A stretch of DNA of 64,000 nt. Origin: a virus. Both the position numbers and the translations under genes were made by a program. How positions within the stretch are numbered: the stretch's first letter is position 1; the number at the start of each line of letters is the position of its first letter. Location of the stretch: the IMG/VR virus record IMGVR_UViG_3300032293_000766, positions 62,001 to 126,000 of that record. One strand, written 5' to 3'. Below, one piece after another: positions 43,173 through 50,993 of the stretch. The notes beneath the pieces were generated by a model. The model saw only the letters and a program-made list of their open reading frames with translations. It was not told where the DNA came from and ran no database searches.

Positions 43173-44607
43173 TTATTATCTTCTTCATTGTGTCTTTGTC
43201 TAATAATCCAGAATCACCAACGGGTTGATTTTTAAATTCGTTTCTAGTTTTTAATTCTGTTAGTTTTGCATGTGATCCATCCATCTGCACATTAATGTAA
43301 TCACCGTCGTTTAATCCAGCACCATGTCTAGTAACAACTGTAACTAGTTTTCTATTTCCAGCTTTCGGCCCATCTTCTGCTAATTCTTCTGGAGACTTAA
43401 TCTTAAATATACTAAAAGATGTGCATAGCCATATTAGCCTGTCTGATCCGCTCACTGCATCCGTACTCTCTTTAGTTATGCCATCACGATTTAACTGAAC
43501 GAATGATAGACATGGTATATCAAGCTTAACACATAGATTATGAAGTGACGTAATTTGAAATCCTAATGCTTGATATTCTTGCATGTTACTATTAATTGAT
43601 TCAGAAGACATGAGCTTCAAGTAGTCATATATTATTAGGCATTCATTTGTTTGTCCACTGTCGTTTGTTTTGACTTCTTGAGTTACCCACCTTTTAATCA
43701 AATTGATTATTTGCTCAAAAGGTTTTCCAGCTACGCTAATGTAGCTATAGGGTATAGATGATAATTTTTTGACAGCTTCCTGTACCTTTTCGTTCTTCTC
43801 TCTGTTATCAACAAACTTACCAGTAGCTACTTCATTGATTGGCACCCCACTCAAATTAGCTATTAATCTATTCAAATGGTCTTCTTTAGACATTTCTGTA
43901 TCTAGCATAAGCACTGGGATATTCTTAGACGAAACATTTAACGCCACATTGTCAGCAAAAACGGATTTACCCACTTTTGGTCTAGCGGATACTAAGTCTA
44001 CGCATTTTCTCCTAAGACCTCCACCAATTGCTTCGTCGTATTTTTGAAATCCAGTTGGTATTCCTATGATATCGCATTTATTTTCTGATAAGAATTGAAT
44101 GTAATCATCTATATTACTTCCTATCTTTTCTGGATGTTCGCCACCATCATCTTCTCTCAAGAAGTCAGTCACTGGATTTTCTAGTATTCCTATAATGTCT
44201 GAAATTTTTTCAGTACCATCTATCTTTTCTATATCTTGATGGATTTTTTGAGTAAGCTTATGTATCTTTCTAGCAAACTCAAACTTCTTTATCTGTGCAG
44301 CGAATGGTAGTATGTTATCTGCATTGATTGGGAATACCATTAATGACTTTATATACTTTAATTCTTGCTCTGTATTTATAGCGTCTTCTAGACCTAAATA
44401 TTTAGCTGAAGCAAAAATTGATGGTATGTCTATTTTCTGATCGTTACTTATGATATTCTCTAAGCACCTATAGATAATTTGATTGTTTGTGTGATCAAAC
44501 GTCTCAACGGATATTAGATCGGAAACTGTTACGTATCCATCAATACCATGCTGGAGTATGCCAGCTAATACTGCCCTCTCTGCCCCAATATCATTTAGTT
44601 TTACCAT
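43147..44607 (-). CDS. dnaB: Replicative DnaB-like helicase
   Basis: 486 residues with the DnaB layout. An N-terminal helical domain begins NDIGAERAVLAGIL (analogous to 'P.s.eAE..vLG.il'). A linker precedes IGIPTGFQKYDEAIGGGLRRKCVDLVSARPKVGKSVFADNVA (Walker A about 208-216). The catalytic LMLDTEMSKEDHLNRL follows, then Walker B ECLIIYDYLKLM and sensor SFVQLNRDG, and an Arg-finger-type GSDRLIW region. It unwinds DNA 5'-3' as a hexamer. It overlaps the primase by 26 nt; the two probably act as a helicase-primase pair. Confidence 0.9.
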   Translation of the reverse strand: MVKLNDIGAERAVLAGILQHGIDGYVTVSDLISVETFDHTNNQIIYRCLENIISNDQKIDIPSIFASAKYLGLEDAINTEQELKYIKSLMVFPINADNILPFAAQIKKFEFARKIHKLTQKIHQDIEKIDGTEKISDIIGILENPVTDFLREDDGGEHPEKIGSNIDDYIQFLSENKCDIIGIPTGFQKYDEAIGGGLRRKCVDLVSARPKVGKSVFADNVALNVSSKNIPVLMLDTEMSKEDHLNRLIANLSGVPINEVATGKFVDNREKNEKVQEAVKKLSSIPYSYISVAGKPFEQIINLIKRWVTQEVKTNDSGQTNECLIIYDYLKLMSSESINSNMQEYQALGFQITSLHNLCVKLDIPCLSFVQLNRDGITKESTDAVSGSDRLIWLCTSFSIFKIKSPEELAEDGPKAGNRKLVTVVTRHGAGLNDGDYINVQMDGSHAKLTELKTRNEFKNQPVGDSGLLDKDTMKKIINELTEPES

Positions 44608-44609
44608 TT

Positions 44610-44978
44610 TTACCCCGTGCAGTTATTGCATCTATAAAATTCGCCACATACGAATCTGCTATCCACTTCAGTTATTCTTCCACATATATGACACTTGATT
44701 TTTACCTTTTCTGGAGCTTCTCTAGTTCTTGGAACTGGGGTAAATTCTGGAGTAACAACATCTCTTTTTTCACCAGTATCACTCCAAGTATTTCCTTTGG
44801 CCCTAACCGCTTCTTTTCTCTTGCGATTATTATCTACAGACCTTTTCATCTGAAAACTATTTTTGTCTTCCTCTATAGGTTCTTGTTCAGCTGGAGCTTG
44901 CCGAGTATTAGTAAGTGCTAATTTAAGTGCCTCTATTTGTTCTGGACTTAATGTTTGTATAAACTTGTCTATGTTCAT
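44610..44978 (-). CDS. Zinc-ribbon protein of the replication operon (122 aa)
   Basis: The N-terminus (MNIDKFIQTLSPEQIEALKLALTN) is helical, the centre is charged and probably disordered, and the C-terminus is a four-Cys zinc ribbon with C96, C99, C117 and C120 (CHIC ... CNNC). Its position between the helicase and a coiled-coil protein, with an ATGA overlap upstream and 2 nt to the helicase, suggests a helicase loader or ssDNA-binding accessory. No homologous family is recognised. Confidence 0.5.
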   Translation of the reverse strand: MNIDKFIQTLSPEQIEALKLALTNTRQAPAEQEPIEEDKNSFQMKRSVDNNRKRKEAVRAKGNTWSDTGEKRDVVTPEFTPVPRTREAPEKVKIKCHICGRITEVDSRFVCGEFYRCNNCTG

Positions 44979-45436
44979 GATCTTTTGCCCTTCTCTAATA
45001 ATATGTCAGCCTTGCGCTTTAATTCGTATACTTTACCGTCAAGGCTTTGTAGTCTAGCGTGTGCTATGCTTCGATAATTATCTATGGATTTAGCGTACTC
45101 GTTATCATTGACTATTAACTGTATCTTTGCTTCATGCTTAGTATATTTGCTAAAATCTTCACTATGTTGTGCTACAAGTTTTTCTAGCTGATCCGTACAC
45201 AAGTCATAAACAATCTTCTGTTTATTTATTTGGTCTTGTATGTATGAAGCATAGCTATAGAGCATATACGATGCGTCAAATAACTCTTCCTTTGTTAACT
45301 TCTTTAACTTCTCTTCCGATAAGTCAGAAACTATCAAAAATTCTTCTCTAAAATGAGCAAAGTTAGTATTAGTCTGATGTATAAAATCGTCTAAGGATTT
45401 TAGAAAATGCTCAACTGTTTCTTTAGCTGTTTTCAA
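44975..45436 (-). CDS. Helical/coiled-coil protein of the replication operon (153 aa)
   Basis: Predominantly helical with heptad-like spacing (LDDFIHQTNTNFAHFREEF, LQSLDGKVYELKRKADILLEK), no membrane segment and no zinc site. The patterns EEKLKKLTKEELFDASYML and DQINKQKIVYDLCTDQLEKLV recur in small replication-adjacent phage proteins of unknown role. It overlaps the endonuclease-like gene upstream by 14 nt and the zinc-ribbon gene downstream by 4 nt. Function unknown. Confidence 0.5.
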   Translation of the reverse strand: MKTAKETVEHFLKSLDDFIHQTNTNFAHFREEFLIVSDLSEEKLKKLTKEELFDASYMLYSYASYIQDQINKQKIVYDLCTDQLEKLVAQHSEDFSKYTKHEAKIQLIVNDNEYAKSIDNYRSIAHARLQSLDGKVYELKRKADILLEKGKRS

Positions 45437-45845
45437 TTTGTTGTCTCCACTCTTCGTCAGTGTTTGAGTATTTTAATACCACTATGTCTATATTGTTCAG
45501 CTTGCACCACTCTATTTTATCTTCGTCCTTGGCTTTTGCAATAGTAAAATCCGCTAAGTTCTTATGAAAAAAATTGCAGAACTCATAGTGTTGTTGACCA
45601 TGTACTTCTACAGCTTTCATAATTTGTGGGATATAAAAATCTAAATAAAGCACACCTTTTCTATGAGTAGCTGTACTTCCCGGCAACTTAACTTCTTCTA
45701 AAATTCTGTAGCTGTGATATATTTCTTTTAATAAGCTTCTAGCTCTTAAGTGATACTTAGATCTTTTTCTGTTATCGTCAGCTTTTACGTCATAGCCAGT
45801 TAAGTTCCAAGCGTATACTTTGCCATTTAGGCCAGTAACCTTCAT
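45423..45845 (-). CDS. PD-(D/E)XK/Vsr-like endonuclease-type protein (140 aa)
   Basis: Residues 65-125 read GVLYLDFYIPQIMKAVEVHGQQHYEF ... DEDKIEWCKLNNIDIVVLKY. The strand-turn 'LDfyiP...avEvhGqqHY' matches the E/D ... E-x-hG-xxH core of Vsr-like and EDxHD nucleases; the expected Asp after Glu-Val is His here. Probable metal-dependent DNA cleavage, for example flap or mismatch processing. It sits between recA and the helicase; similar genes occur in other phage replication operons, so it may be a resident component rather than a homing element. TAATG-type overlap with recA. Confidence 0.55.
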   Translation of the reverse strand: MKVTGLNGKVYAWNLTGYDVKADDNRKRSKYHLRARSLLKEIYHSYRILEEVKLPGSTATHRKGVLYLDFYIPQIMKAVEVHGQQHYEFCNFFHKNLADFTIAKAKDEDKIEWCKLNNIDIVVLKYSNTDEEWRQQIENS

Positions 45846-46951
45846 TAGTATAATTCCTTGATTTTCTCATAAACAAAATTGGCTAAAGCATCATGCTTTG
45901 TTAAAAACTCATATAGATTGTTAGCACCTTGAAACTTGAAGAATTTTTCTATATCTTCTGGAGTATCTGGTACATTATTAGACTTTAAAATATTTTGCAC
46001 TACTTCATTGTCTTTATTATCTACTGCACACTGTATAGTATACCAAGCTCCAGAAGTTTTTATCAACCTAAATTCACAAGCTATTTGAGTTATCTCTTGA
46101 ACTTCATCTACGCCAACTCCATACCTTATCCAACTTTCTGCCGCACTGTTTGGCTTACCACCGGCACAAGATGTTTTTATATTCCAGTTAGCTATCTGAC
46201 CAACGTGTGGGCCAGTATCTTTAGGAACTTGCCACTTGCCTCTATGTGTTATTACCATATTCGTTCCAGCTTGGTACTGCAACATGTTGCCACAATCTGC
46301 CATTTTTGCTGGTGCGTATGGCGATCCACCAGTGTTTGCTATATTATGTGTTATACAAATTAATATTGTTTGGTTCTTCATAAGCGTTCCGCTAATCCTT
46401 TTGAAGAACATTGATAATAATCTAGGCAGAGCGTTTCTTACACCCGTTCTTACTTCTCCCTCTAGTTCACATGCTGGCACCATGTTTGATATTGAATCAG
46501 TAATAATAACGCAGCCGGGATCATTGTTGATATAATATTCCAAGATGTTAAGAAAGTCTTCAGCCGTCAAAACTCTATCGTCAGTTGATTCTACTATGAG
46601 GATTTTATCTGCATCTAAACCTTTTATACCTTCAAAGTTTTGCTTGGAAAGTCTACCTTCAGTATTAACATATACAACCTTTTTATTCAGCTTTTGACAT
46701 TTAGAAGCAAAATGGAGAGCAGTTGTTGTTTTTCCGCTTTTTGGATCACCCGTCATAACAACTACTGAACCTTCTCTTAGACCGCCCCCCAAGGCTATAT
46801 CTAGTGCTGGAGACAGACCAATAACTTTTAAGCTATTTATTGACTCTAATACTTCTGTGCCACTGCGTACAATATCTCCATACTTGTTTAATATTGAGCT
46901 TGTTATTGTATCTTCTGAAAATTTACTTGGGCCATCCTTTTTCTTTTTCAT
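45845..46951 (-). CDS. recA: RecA/UvsX-family recombinase
   Basis: 368 residues with the RecA core: SPALDIALGGGLREGSVVVMTGDPKSGKTTTALH (Walker A 68-75), KKVVYVNTEGRLSKQNF, VIITDSISNMVPACELEGE (Walker B and L1 region), ILICITHNIANTGGSPYAP (loop 2 with GGSP), and ITHRGKWQVPKDTGP. RecA proteins polymerise on ssDNA and drive strand exchange; phage homologues couple recombination to replication. The C-terminal part is short and acidic. Gene overlaps its neighbours by 1 and 4 nt in the operon. Confidence 0.88.
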   Translation of the reverse strand: MKKKKDGPSKFSEDTITSSILNKYGDIVRSGTEVLESINSLKVIGLSPALDIALGGGLREGSVVVMTGDPKSGKTTTALHFASKCQKLNKKVVYVNTEGRLSKQNFEGIKGLDADKILIVESTDDRVLTAEDFLNILEYYINNDPGCVIITDSISNMVPACELEGEVRTGVRNALPRLLSMFFKRISGTLMKNQTILICITHNIANTGGSPYAPAKMADCGNMLQYQAGTNMVITHRGKWQVPKDTGPHVGQIANWNIKTSCAGGKPNSAAESWIRYGVGVDEVQEITQIACEFRLIKTSGAWYTIQCAVDNKDNEVVQNILKSNNVPDTPEDIEKFFKFQGANNLYEFLTKHDALANFVYEKIKELY

Positions 46952-47481
46952 AAATCCCTCAGTTTGTTTATCATTGACTTTGTTTTAAATATGGATTGAG
47001 TGCGTCTAACTCTAGTGTCTTCTACATTTTGAACTACATCTAATTCATTTGCTTGTTTTTCTATCTCTTTAGATTTACTTAAGGCTTTTACTTCCTTCTT
47101 GTAGTTCTCTATAGCCTTGATGGCTAGCTGATTATACTTCCAACCGCGAGGGCCGTAACACTTCAAGCCAACATGATAAATTTTATCAAAATGCTTAGAC
47201 TTTACAGCTTCAAGGATTAACTTCTCTTCAAATTTATTTTTCAAACCTTTGGAGGCTTTCATATTCCTCATGAACATGTCATGATATTTATCTCCAACTG
47301 TCCAGAATTTATAAGATGGTTTGTCCATCTTAAAAGCATCTGTCCATCTCAATATCAAAAGCTCTGCTAAGTACGCTTCAAAAGTGCAATGTTCACCAGT
47401 GTGAATATGTTTATAGCTATACTCTTCAGACCACTCTTTTTGAAATTCTTTGCTAAATAGTCTCGGTTTTTTGTTTGTCAT
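46948..47481 (-). CDS. Basic protein of unknown function (177 aa), recombination-operon member
   Basis: Start taken at ATG 47481 (MTNKKPRLFSKEFQKEW); a frame to 47514 lies deeper in the previous gene. There is no obvious RBS, so translation probably depends on coupling (29-nt overlap). The protein is rich in Lys, Trp and Tyr (EWSEEYSYKHIHTGEHCTFEAYL, YKFWTVGDKYHDMF, GPRGWKYNQLAIKAIENYKKE). No named domain is recognised. Position next to recA suggests a DNA-bound mediator or loader. Confidence 0.5.
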   Translation of the reverse strand: MTNKKPRLFSKEFQKEWSEEYSYKHIHTGEHCTFEAYLAELLILRWTDAFKMDKPSYKFWTVGDKYHDMFMRNMKASKGLKNKFEEKLILEAVKSKHFDKIYHVGLKCYGPRGWKYNQLAIKAIENYKKEVKALSKSKEIEKQANELDVVQNVEDTRVRRTQSIFKTKSMINKLRDL

Positions 47482-47890
47482 TATAAATGATTGCTTCTTC
47501 AAAACAGTTTTCAATTACATCCTGATCATTTAATTGCTCAACTAACTCTGGAACAACCCACATAGTTTTGTATACTATGTTATTATACAATTTACCTATA
47601 GTGATCGTCTGCTTAGTAACTTCACCCATTGCACCAAGTGCTGATCTTACCAAGTATACTCCATCGGCATCTATAGTGTCAACATTGAATGAATTCGATT
47701 TATACTGTAGACCTATAGAAATGACGTTAAGTTTATTTGATTCGCAAATGCGCTTAATATCAGCCCAATCTGAATAATTACTAAAATAGTAATCCAGTTT
47801 ATCAGATAGAGTTACTTTAAACCAAGTCAAAGTTTTATCTTTTTTGTACTCTATCAACCAATCGTTGTGAGTATGTATAAACTGTTTCAT
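47453..47890 (-). CDS. Hypothetical protein (145 aa) of the replication operon
   Basis: A small alpha/beta protein with alternating strands (WLIEYKKDKTLTWFKVTLSD, VDTIDADGVYLVRSALGAMG, TKQTITIGKLYNNIVYKTMW) and no signal peptide, membrane segment or zinc site. It overlaps the next gene by 29 nt, with a 4-nt overlap upstream, so it is co-translated in the block between the FmdB-like protein and recA. Function unknown. Confidence 0.45.
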   Translation of the reverse strand: MKQFIHTHNDWLIEYKKDKTLTWFKVTLSDKLDYYFSNYSDWADIKRICESNKLNVISIGLQYKSNSFNVDTIDADGVYLVRSALGAMGEVTKQTITIGKLYNNIVYKTMWVVPELVEQLNDQDVIENCFEEAIIYNDKQKTETI

Positions 47891-48183
47891 TTCTTAATCT
47901 TAGTAATACAAGGGGGCTGTTTGCGATTTAGTTTTCTAGTGCTATCAGAAAGCGTAGAAGCATTTTCTGTCATTATAGTCGCACCATTTTGACTAATAAA
48001 CTGACTGCCAACATTGAATGGGTTAGTATTGCTAGGCTTATTATAGTGCTTATCAATATAGTTCTTAACTGTGCTGACATTTCTATTCAAATCTGTAGCA
48101 ATTTGATCTAAGCTTACGCCTAGCTCTACATTTTTCTCTAGATAGAATATTTCAACCTTACCAAGTGGACCTTTTTTAACCAT
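47887..48183 (-). CDS. Helix-turn-helix protein (98 aa)
   Basis: Residues 8-48 form a clear helix-turn-helix (KVEIFYLEKNVELGVSLDQIATDLNRNVSTVKNYIDKHY) of the resolvase/sigma-like type, with the recognition helix at about 32-45. The C-terminal half is basic and low-complexity (RKLNRKQPPCITKIKK). It probably binds DNA as an operon regulator or accessory protein. Overlaps neighbours by 4 and 8 nt. Confidence 0.6.
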   Translation of the reverse strand: MVKKGPLGKVEIFYLEKNVELGVSLDQIATDLNRNVSTVKNYIDKHYNKPSNTNPFNVGSQFISQNGATIMTENASTLSDSTRKLNRKQPPCITKIKK

Positions 48184-48499
48184 TTATAAAACTCCTTTGC
48201 GCTTTAGTCAAATATGTACTATTTCTGCTATTCAAATATGCTATATACAAATCAAATGTTTGCTTAGAAACATCCTTATACTGTAGATCTAAATAAGTTT
48301 CTCTATGAGAATCTATTCCATATGGATCATAAATAATATTTCTGAATGTTTGCACAAAGTATTTTTCACTACCATTTGTAAACACGGTCTTAGCAAATGA
48401 GTTCTTTTCACCCTCAATGATTTGACCTACTTTGTCGTAATGTATCTTAGTTATATCTTCCTTAAAATCGTTCTTGTTATACCCATCTATATATTTCAT
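48176..48499 (-). CDS. Hypothetical protein (107 aa)
   Basis: Charged, mixed alpha/beta, with Tyr and Asp-rich stretches (DGYNKNDFKEDITKIHYDKVG, DPYGIDSHRETYLDLQYKDVSK). No zinc site, membrane segment or enzyme motif. It is locked into the operon by a 4-nt (ATGA) overlap upstream and 8 nt downstream. Function unknown. Confidence 0.4.
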   Translation of the reverse strand: MKYIDGYNKNDFKEDITKIHYDKVGQIIEGEKNSFAKTVFTNGSEKYFVQTFRNIIYDPYGIDSHRETYLDLQYKDVSKQTFDLYIAYLNSRNSTYLTKAQRSFING

Positions 48500-48831
48500 T
48501 TGTCACCCTTAAGAATATAGTTCTTTTTTTGATCAGCGGTCATTGCATTAATCTCTCTCATCAATTTACGCTTTTTGCCGCTATCTGATGAATTAGTATT
48601 TTTAGATTCAATTTCTGAACGTTTGTAAGACCCCATGTTCTTCCAATTTCTATCAGCAAGTTGTCCAACGGTCTTTACGTCTTTTACAAACAATCCTAGC
48701 CCACCATATACTACTCTGTCTAGGCTATCTTTGCTACATGATGGGCATTTTGTCAGTGCGTCTTCTTTTATAGATTGATAAATATCTTCCATAAAATAAC
48801 CACACTCATTACACTGATAATCGTATAACAT
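48496..48831 (-). CDS. FmdB-like zinc-ribbon protein (111 aa)
   Basis: Starts MLYDYQCNECGYFMEDIY, then TKCPSCSKDSLDRVVYGG: two CxxC knuckles 19 residues apart followed by a 'rvvyggGg' strand, the FmdB/putative regulatory zinc-ribbon signature. The remainder is a charged helical tail (GKKRKLMREINAMTADQKK). These small proteins are common in phages and are thought to bind nucleic acid or partners. It shares its start position with the PhoH stop (TAATG type). Confidence 0.7.
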   Translation of the reverse strand: MLYDYQCNECGYFMEDIYQSIKEDALTKCPSCSKDSLDRVVYGGLGLFVKDVKTVGQLADRNWKNMGSYKRSEIESKNTNSSDSGKKRKLMREINAMTADQKKNYILKGDK

Positions 48832-49508
48832 TATTTCTCCAAGGCATACAAAACTGCTCCTAGTATTCCATTCCTCTGTATATCATTATAGTCTAATTTG
48901 CATATACCAACACCGGGAACTTGAGATAATCTATCTATGCAGAAGTCTAATCCACTATCTCTATATAAGTCCGTCTGTTTAATATCTCCATTAATAATAA
49001 CCTTAGAGTCTTTACCCATTCTTGTAATGAACATTTTTATTTGTTCTAATGTACAATTCTGAGCTTCGTCTAATATCATATATGCATTATGAAATGTAGA
49101 CCCTCTCATGGTTTCTAGGGGTTCGAATCTAATTCTACGTTGATTAAAATATAAGCCAAACTTATCTCGTCCTAAGAAGTATTTTAAATTTTCTTCCATA
49201 GGTTGTAAGTATGGTTTGATTTTATCTCCTAACTCTCCCGGTAATGAACCAATGTCTTTACCTGTGCATACTAATGGTCTAGTAATAATTAATGTATCTA
49301 TTTCATCTCGTAGCAATCTTTGTGATGCTAATCCAGCAGCAATGAAAGATTTACCACTTCCAGACGGACCAGAACAAAAAATAATATCATTTTCTATAGT
49401 TAGTCTTATGTATTTTTTTTGATTCTCTGTCTTGGCTTCCAGTTGGTTTTGTTTAGGTTTTTTTTCTTCTTGACGCTTTTTTCTGTTGTTATGTGCCTGT
49501 GCTGCCAA
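48831..49508 (-). CDS. phoH: PhoH-like P-loop NTPase
   Basis: 225 residues. Walker A is FCSGPSGSGKSFIAAGLA (47-54), followed by DTLIITRPLVCTGKDIGSLPGELGDKIKPYLQPMEENL (very characteristic of PhoH), then Walker B MILDEAQN (147-150) and VIINGDIKQTDL. Phage PhoH proteins bind ATP and probably act on RNA; the role is not settled. No ATG fits: the best start is TTG 49508, with CGGGAG 8 nt upstream. It lies inside the dUTPase gene end (20-nt overlap). Confidence 0.85.
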   Translation of the reverse strand: MAAQAHNNRKKRQEEKKPKQNQLEAKTENQKKYIRLTIENDIIFCSGPSGSGKSFIAAGLASQRLLRDEIDTLIITRPLVCTGKDIGSLPGELGDKIKPYLQPMEENLKYFLGRDKFGLYFNQRRIRFEPLETMRGSTFHNAYMILDEAQNCTLEQIKMFITRMGKDSKVIINGDIKQTDLYRDSGLDFCIDRLSQVPGVGICKLDYNDIQRNGILGAVLYALEK

Positions 49509-49917
49509 AGCCGTTACTCCCGCGTTGCGAGGAACCTAATGATTCATGAGCCGTCATAATTACATGAGGAACCTCTTGGAATATCATCTGTGCGATTCTA
49601 TCCCCAGTACGTATAACAACATCATTGTCTGATGTGTTGTATAAACATACCATGATCTCTCCCCTATAGCCACTATCCACTACGCCAGCCAAAACATCTA
49701 TACCTTGTTTAACAGATAGGCCAGATCTTGGCCATATTAAACCAGCTAAATTGTCTGGCATTTGTAATGCTATCCCAGTATTAACGGTCTTTCTTTGTTT
49801 TGGTTCGATTATGACATCAATTGTAGAATATAAGTCAAATCCAGCGTCATTATTATTTGCCTTTGTTGGCACTTGTGCTAATACGTCTATTAACTTTACT
49901 TGTACTCCGTATATCAT
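49489..49917 (-). CDS. dut: dUTPase
   Basis: 142 residues with all five trimeric dUTPase motifs: NDAGFDLYS (24-31), PRSGLSVKQG (63-72), GVVDSGYRGEI (78-88), GDRIAQMIF (105-113) and the C-terminal RGSNGFGSTGT (132-142). It hydrolyses dUTP to dUMP, preventing uracil incorporation and supplying dUMP. ATGA overlap with the RNR small subunit upstream. Nothing unusual in the catalytic residues. Confidence 0.92.
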   Translation of the reverse strand: MIYGVQVKLIDVLAQVPTKANNNDAGFDLYSTIDVIIEPKQRKTVNTGIALQMPDNLAGLIWPRSGLSVKQGIDVLAGVVDSGYRGEIMVCLYNTSDNDVVIRTGDRIAQMIFQEVPHVIMTAHESLGSSQRGSNGFGSTGT

Positions 49918-50993
49918 AGCTCAAATTCTCCAAGGTCAATTTGTTCAAGATCATTCGTACTTGCACCAATTTTATATGAAGTTATTTCATGTTCTTGTGG
50001 AGCCACTTGGACAGCTTCGCTATTCATCCAAGGGTCAGTCCATCCAGATATAGGATTCTTCTTACCCTTTTCGTATGGTAAGCCTATATTCTTACGTCTA
50101 CTCATACATAGCCAATCAACATATTCACATAAAACTTTTTCGTTTAATCCTATAATAGATCCATCTTTAAACAAGTATGCCGCCCAAGCTTTTTCCTCAT
50201 TAGCAGCAGAGTCAAACATTTTGCAAGCTTCTTCTTCGCATTCCTGTGCGATTTCTAGGAAGCCCTCTTCTGGAACTGTTCTTAAGATTTTAATTATTTC
50301 TTGAGTATTGTACAAATGCAAAGCCTCGTCGCGTTTGATTAACTTTATTATATCTGCATTACCTGACATTTTCTTATTTTCAGCAAAAGCAAATGAACAG
50401 ATGAATGATACATAAAATCTTATTGCCTCTAATATGTTTACACTAATCAATGTAAGATATATTTGTTTTTTAATATCACTTTCTTTACCAGAATAACCGA
50501 TATTTCTAAGGGCATTATATTCTCTGACGGCAACTTCAGATCTTTTTAAGATCTCTTTATTAGTTAGGCAACTATCCAGAACTTCTGTTGGGTTGCTATA
50601 TACGTTTTTAATGATATATGTATAACTATAGCTGTGAATTTGCTCAAAGAATTGCCACACGTTCATACACGCTTCTAATTCTGGATTAGATACGTGCTGT
50701 AGTAATGTGGGTACTCCGCGACAAATAACGCTATCTAAAGCAGTTTGATACAATAGATTAGAAGTAAAAATAAATTTCTCATTTTCACTCATTACGTCTT
50801 CATTTTTGAAGTCGTTTCTATCTTTCTTAAGCTCAATTTCTTCTGGCCTCCAAAAGAATTCAAGTTGCTTCTTGTATAGATCGAAGAAAACTGGATACTT
50901 AAATCTGTCGTATCTTTGTAATGAAAGGTCTTCGCCCATGAAGAGTGGTTGTAATGTATAATCTACATTGTTTTTATTTAATATAGTCTTCAT
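49914..50993 (-). CDS. nrdB: Ribonucleotide reductase class Ia small subunit
   Basis: Start ATG 50993 (MKTILNKNNVDYTL) is chosen because length and alignment fit T4 and E. coli NrdB; it overlaps the nrdA stop as ATGA. Another ATG at 51002 sits only 3 nt from AGGAGG. Metal ligands and radical site are conserved: LLYQTALDSV (Asp), FFEQIHSYSYTYI (Glu, His and the radical Tyr equivalent to Y122), NILEAIRFYVSF (Glu), KRDEALHLYNTQ (Glu, His). It generates the tyrosyl radical for the large subunit. The C-terminus LEQIDLGEFEL is the likely docking tail. Confidence 0.92.
   Translation of the reverse strand: MKTILNKNNVDYTLQPLFMGEDLSLQRYDRFKYPVFFDLYKKQLEFFWRPEEIELKKDRNDFKNEDVMSENEKFIFTSNLLYQTALDSVICRGVPTLLQHVSNPELEACMNVWQFFEQIHSYSYTYIIKNVYSNPTEVLDSCLTNKEILKRSEVAVREYNALRNIGYSGKESDIKKQIYLTLISVNILEAIRFYVSFICSFAFAENKKMSGNADIIKLIKRDEALHLYNTQEIIKILRTVPEEGFLEIAQECEEEACKMFDSAANEEKAWAAYLFKDGSIIGLNEKVLCEYVDWLCMSRRKNIGLPYEKGKKNPISGWTDPWMNSEAVQVAPQEHEITSYKIGASTNDLEQIDLGEFEL

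Noticed and set aside
49120-49135. T-loop-like GGTTCGAATC suggesting a tRNA
   Set aside because: It lies inside the conserved coding sequence of PhoH and no acceptor or anticodon stem fits around it.
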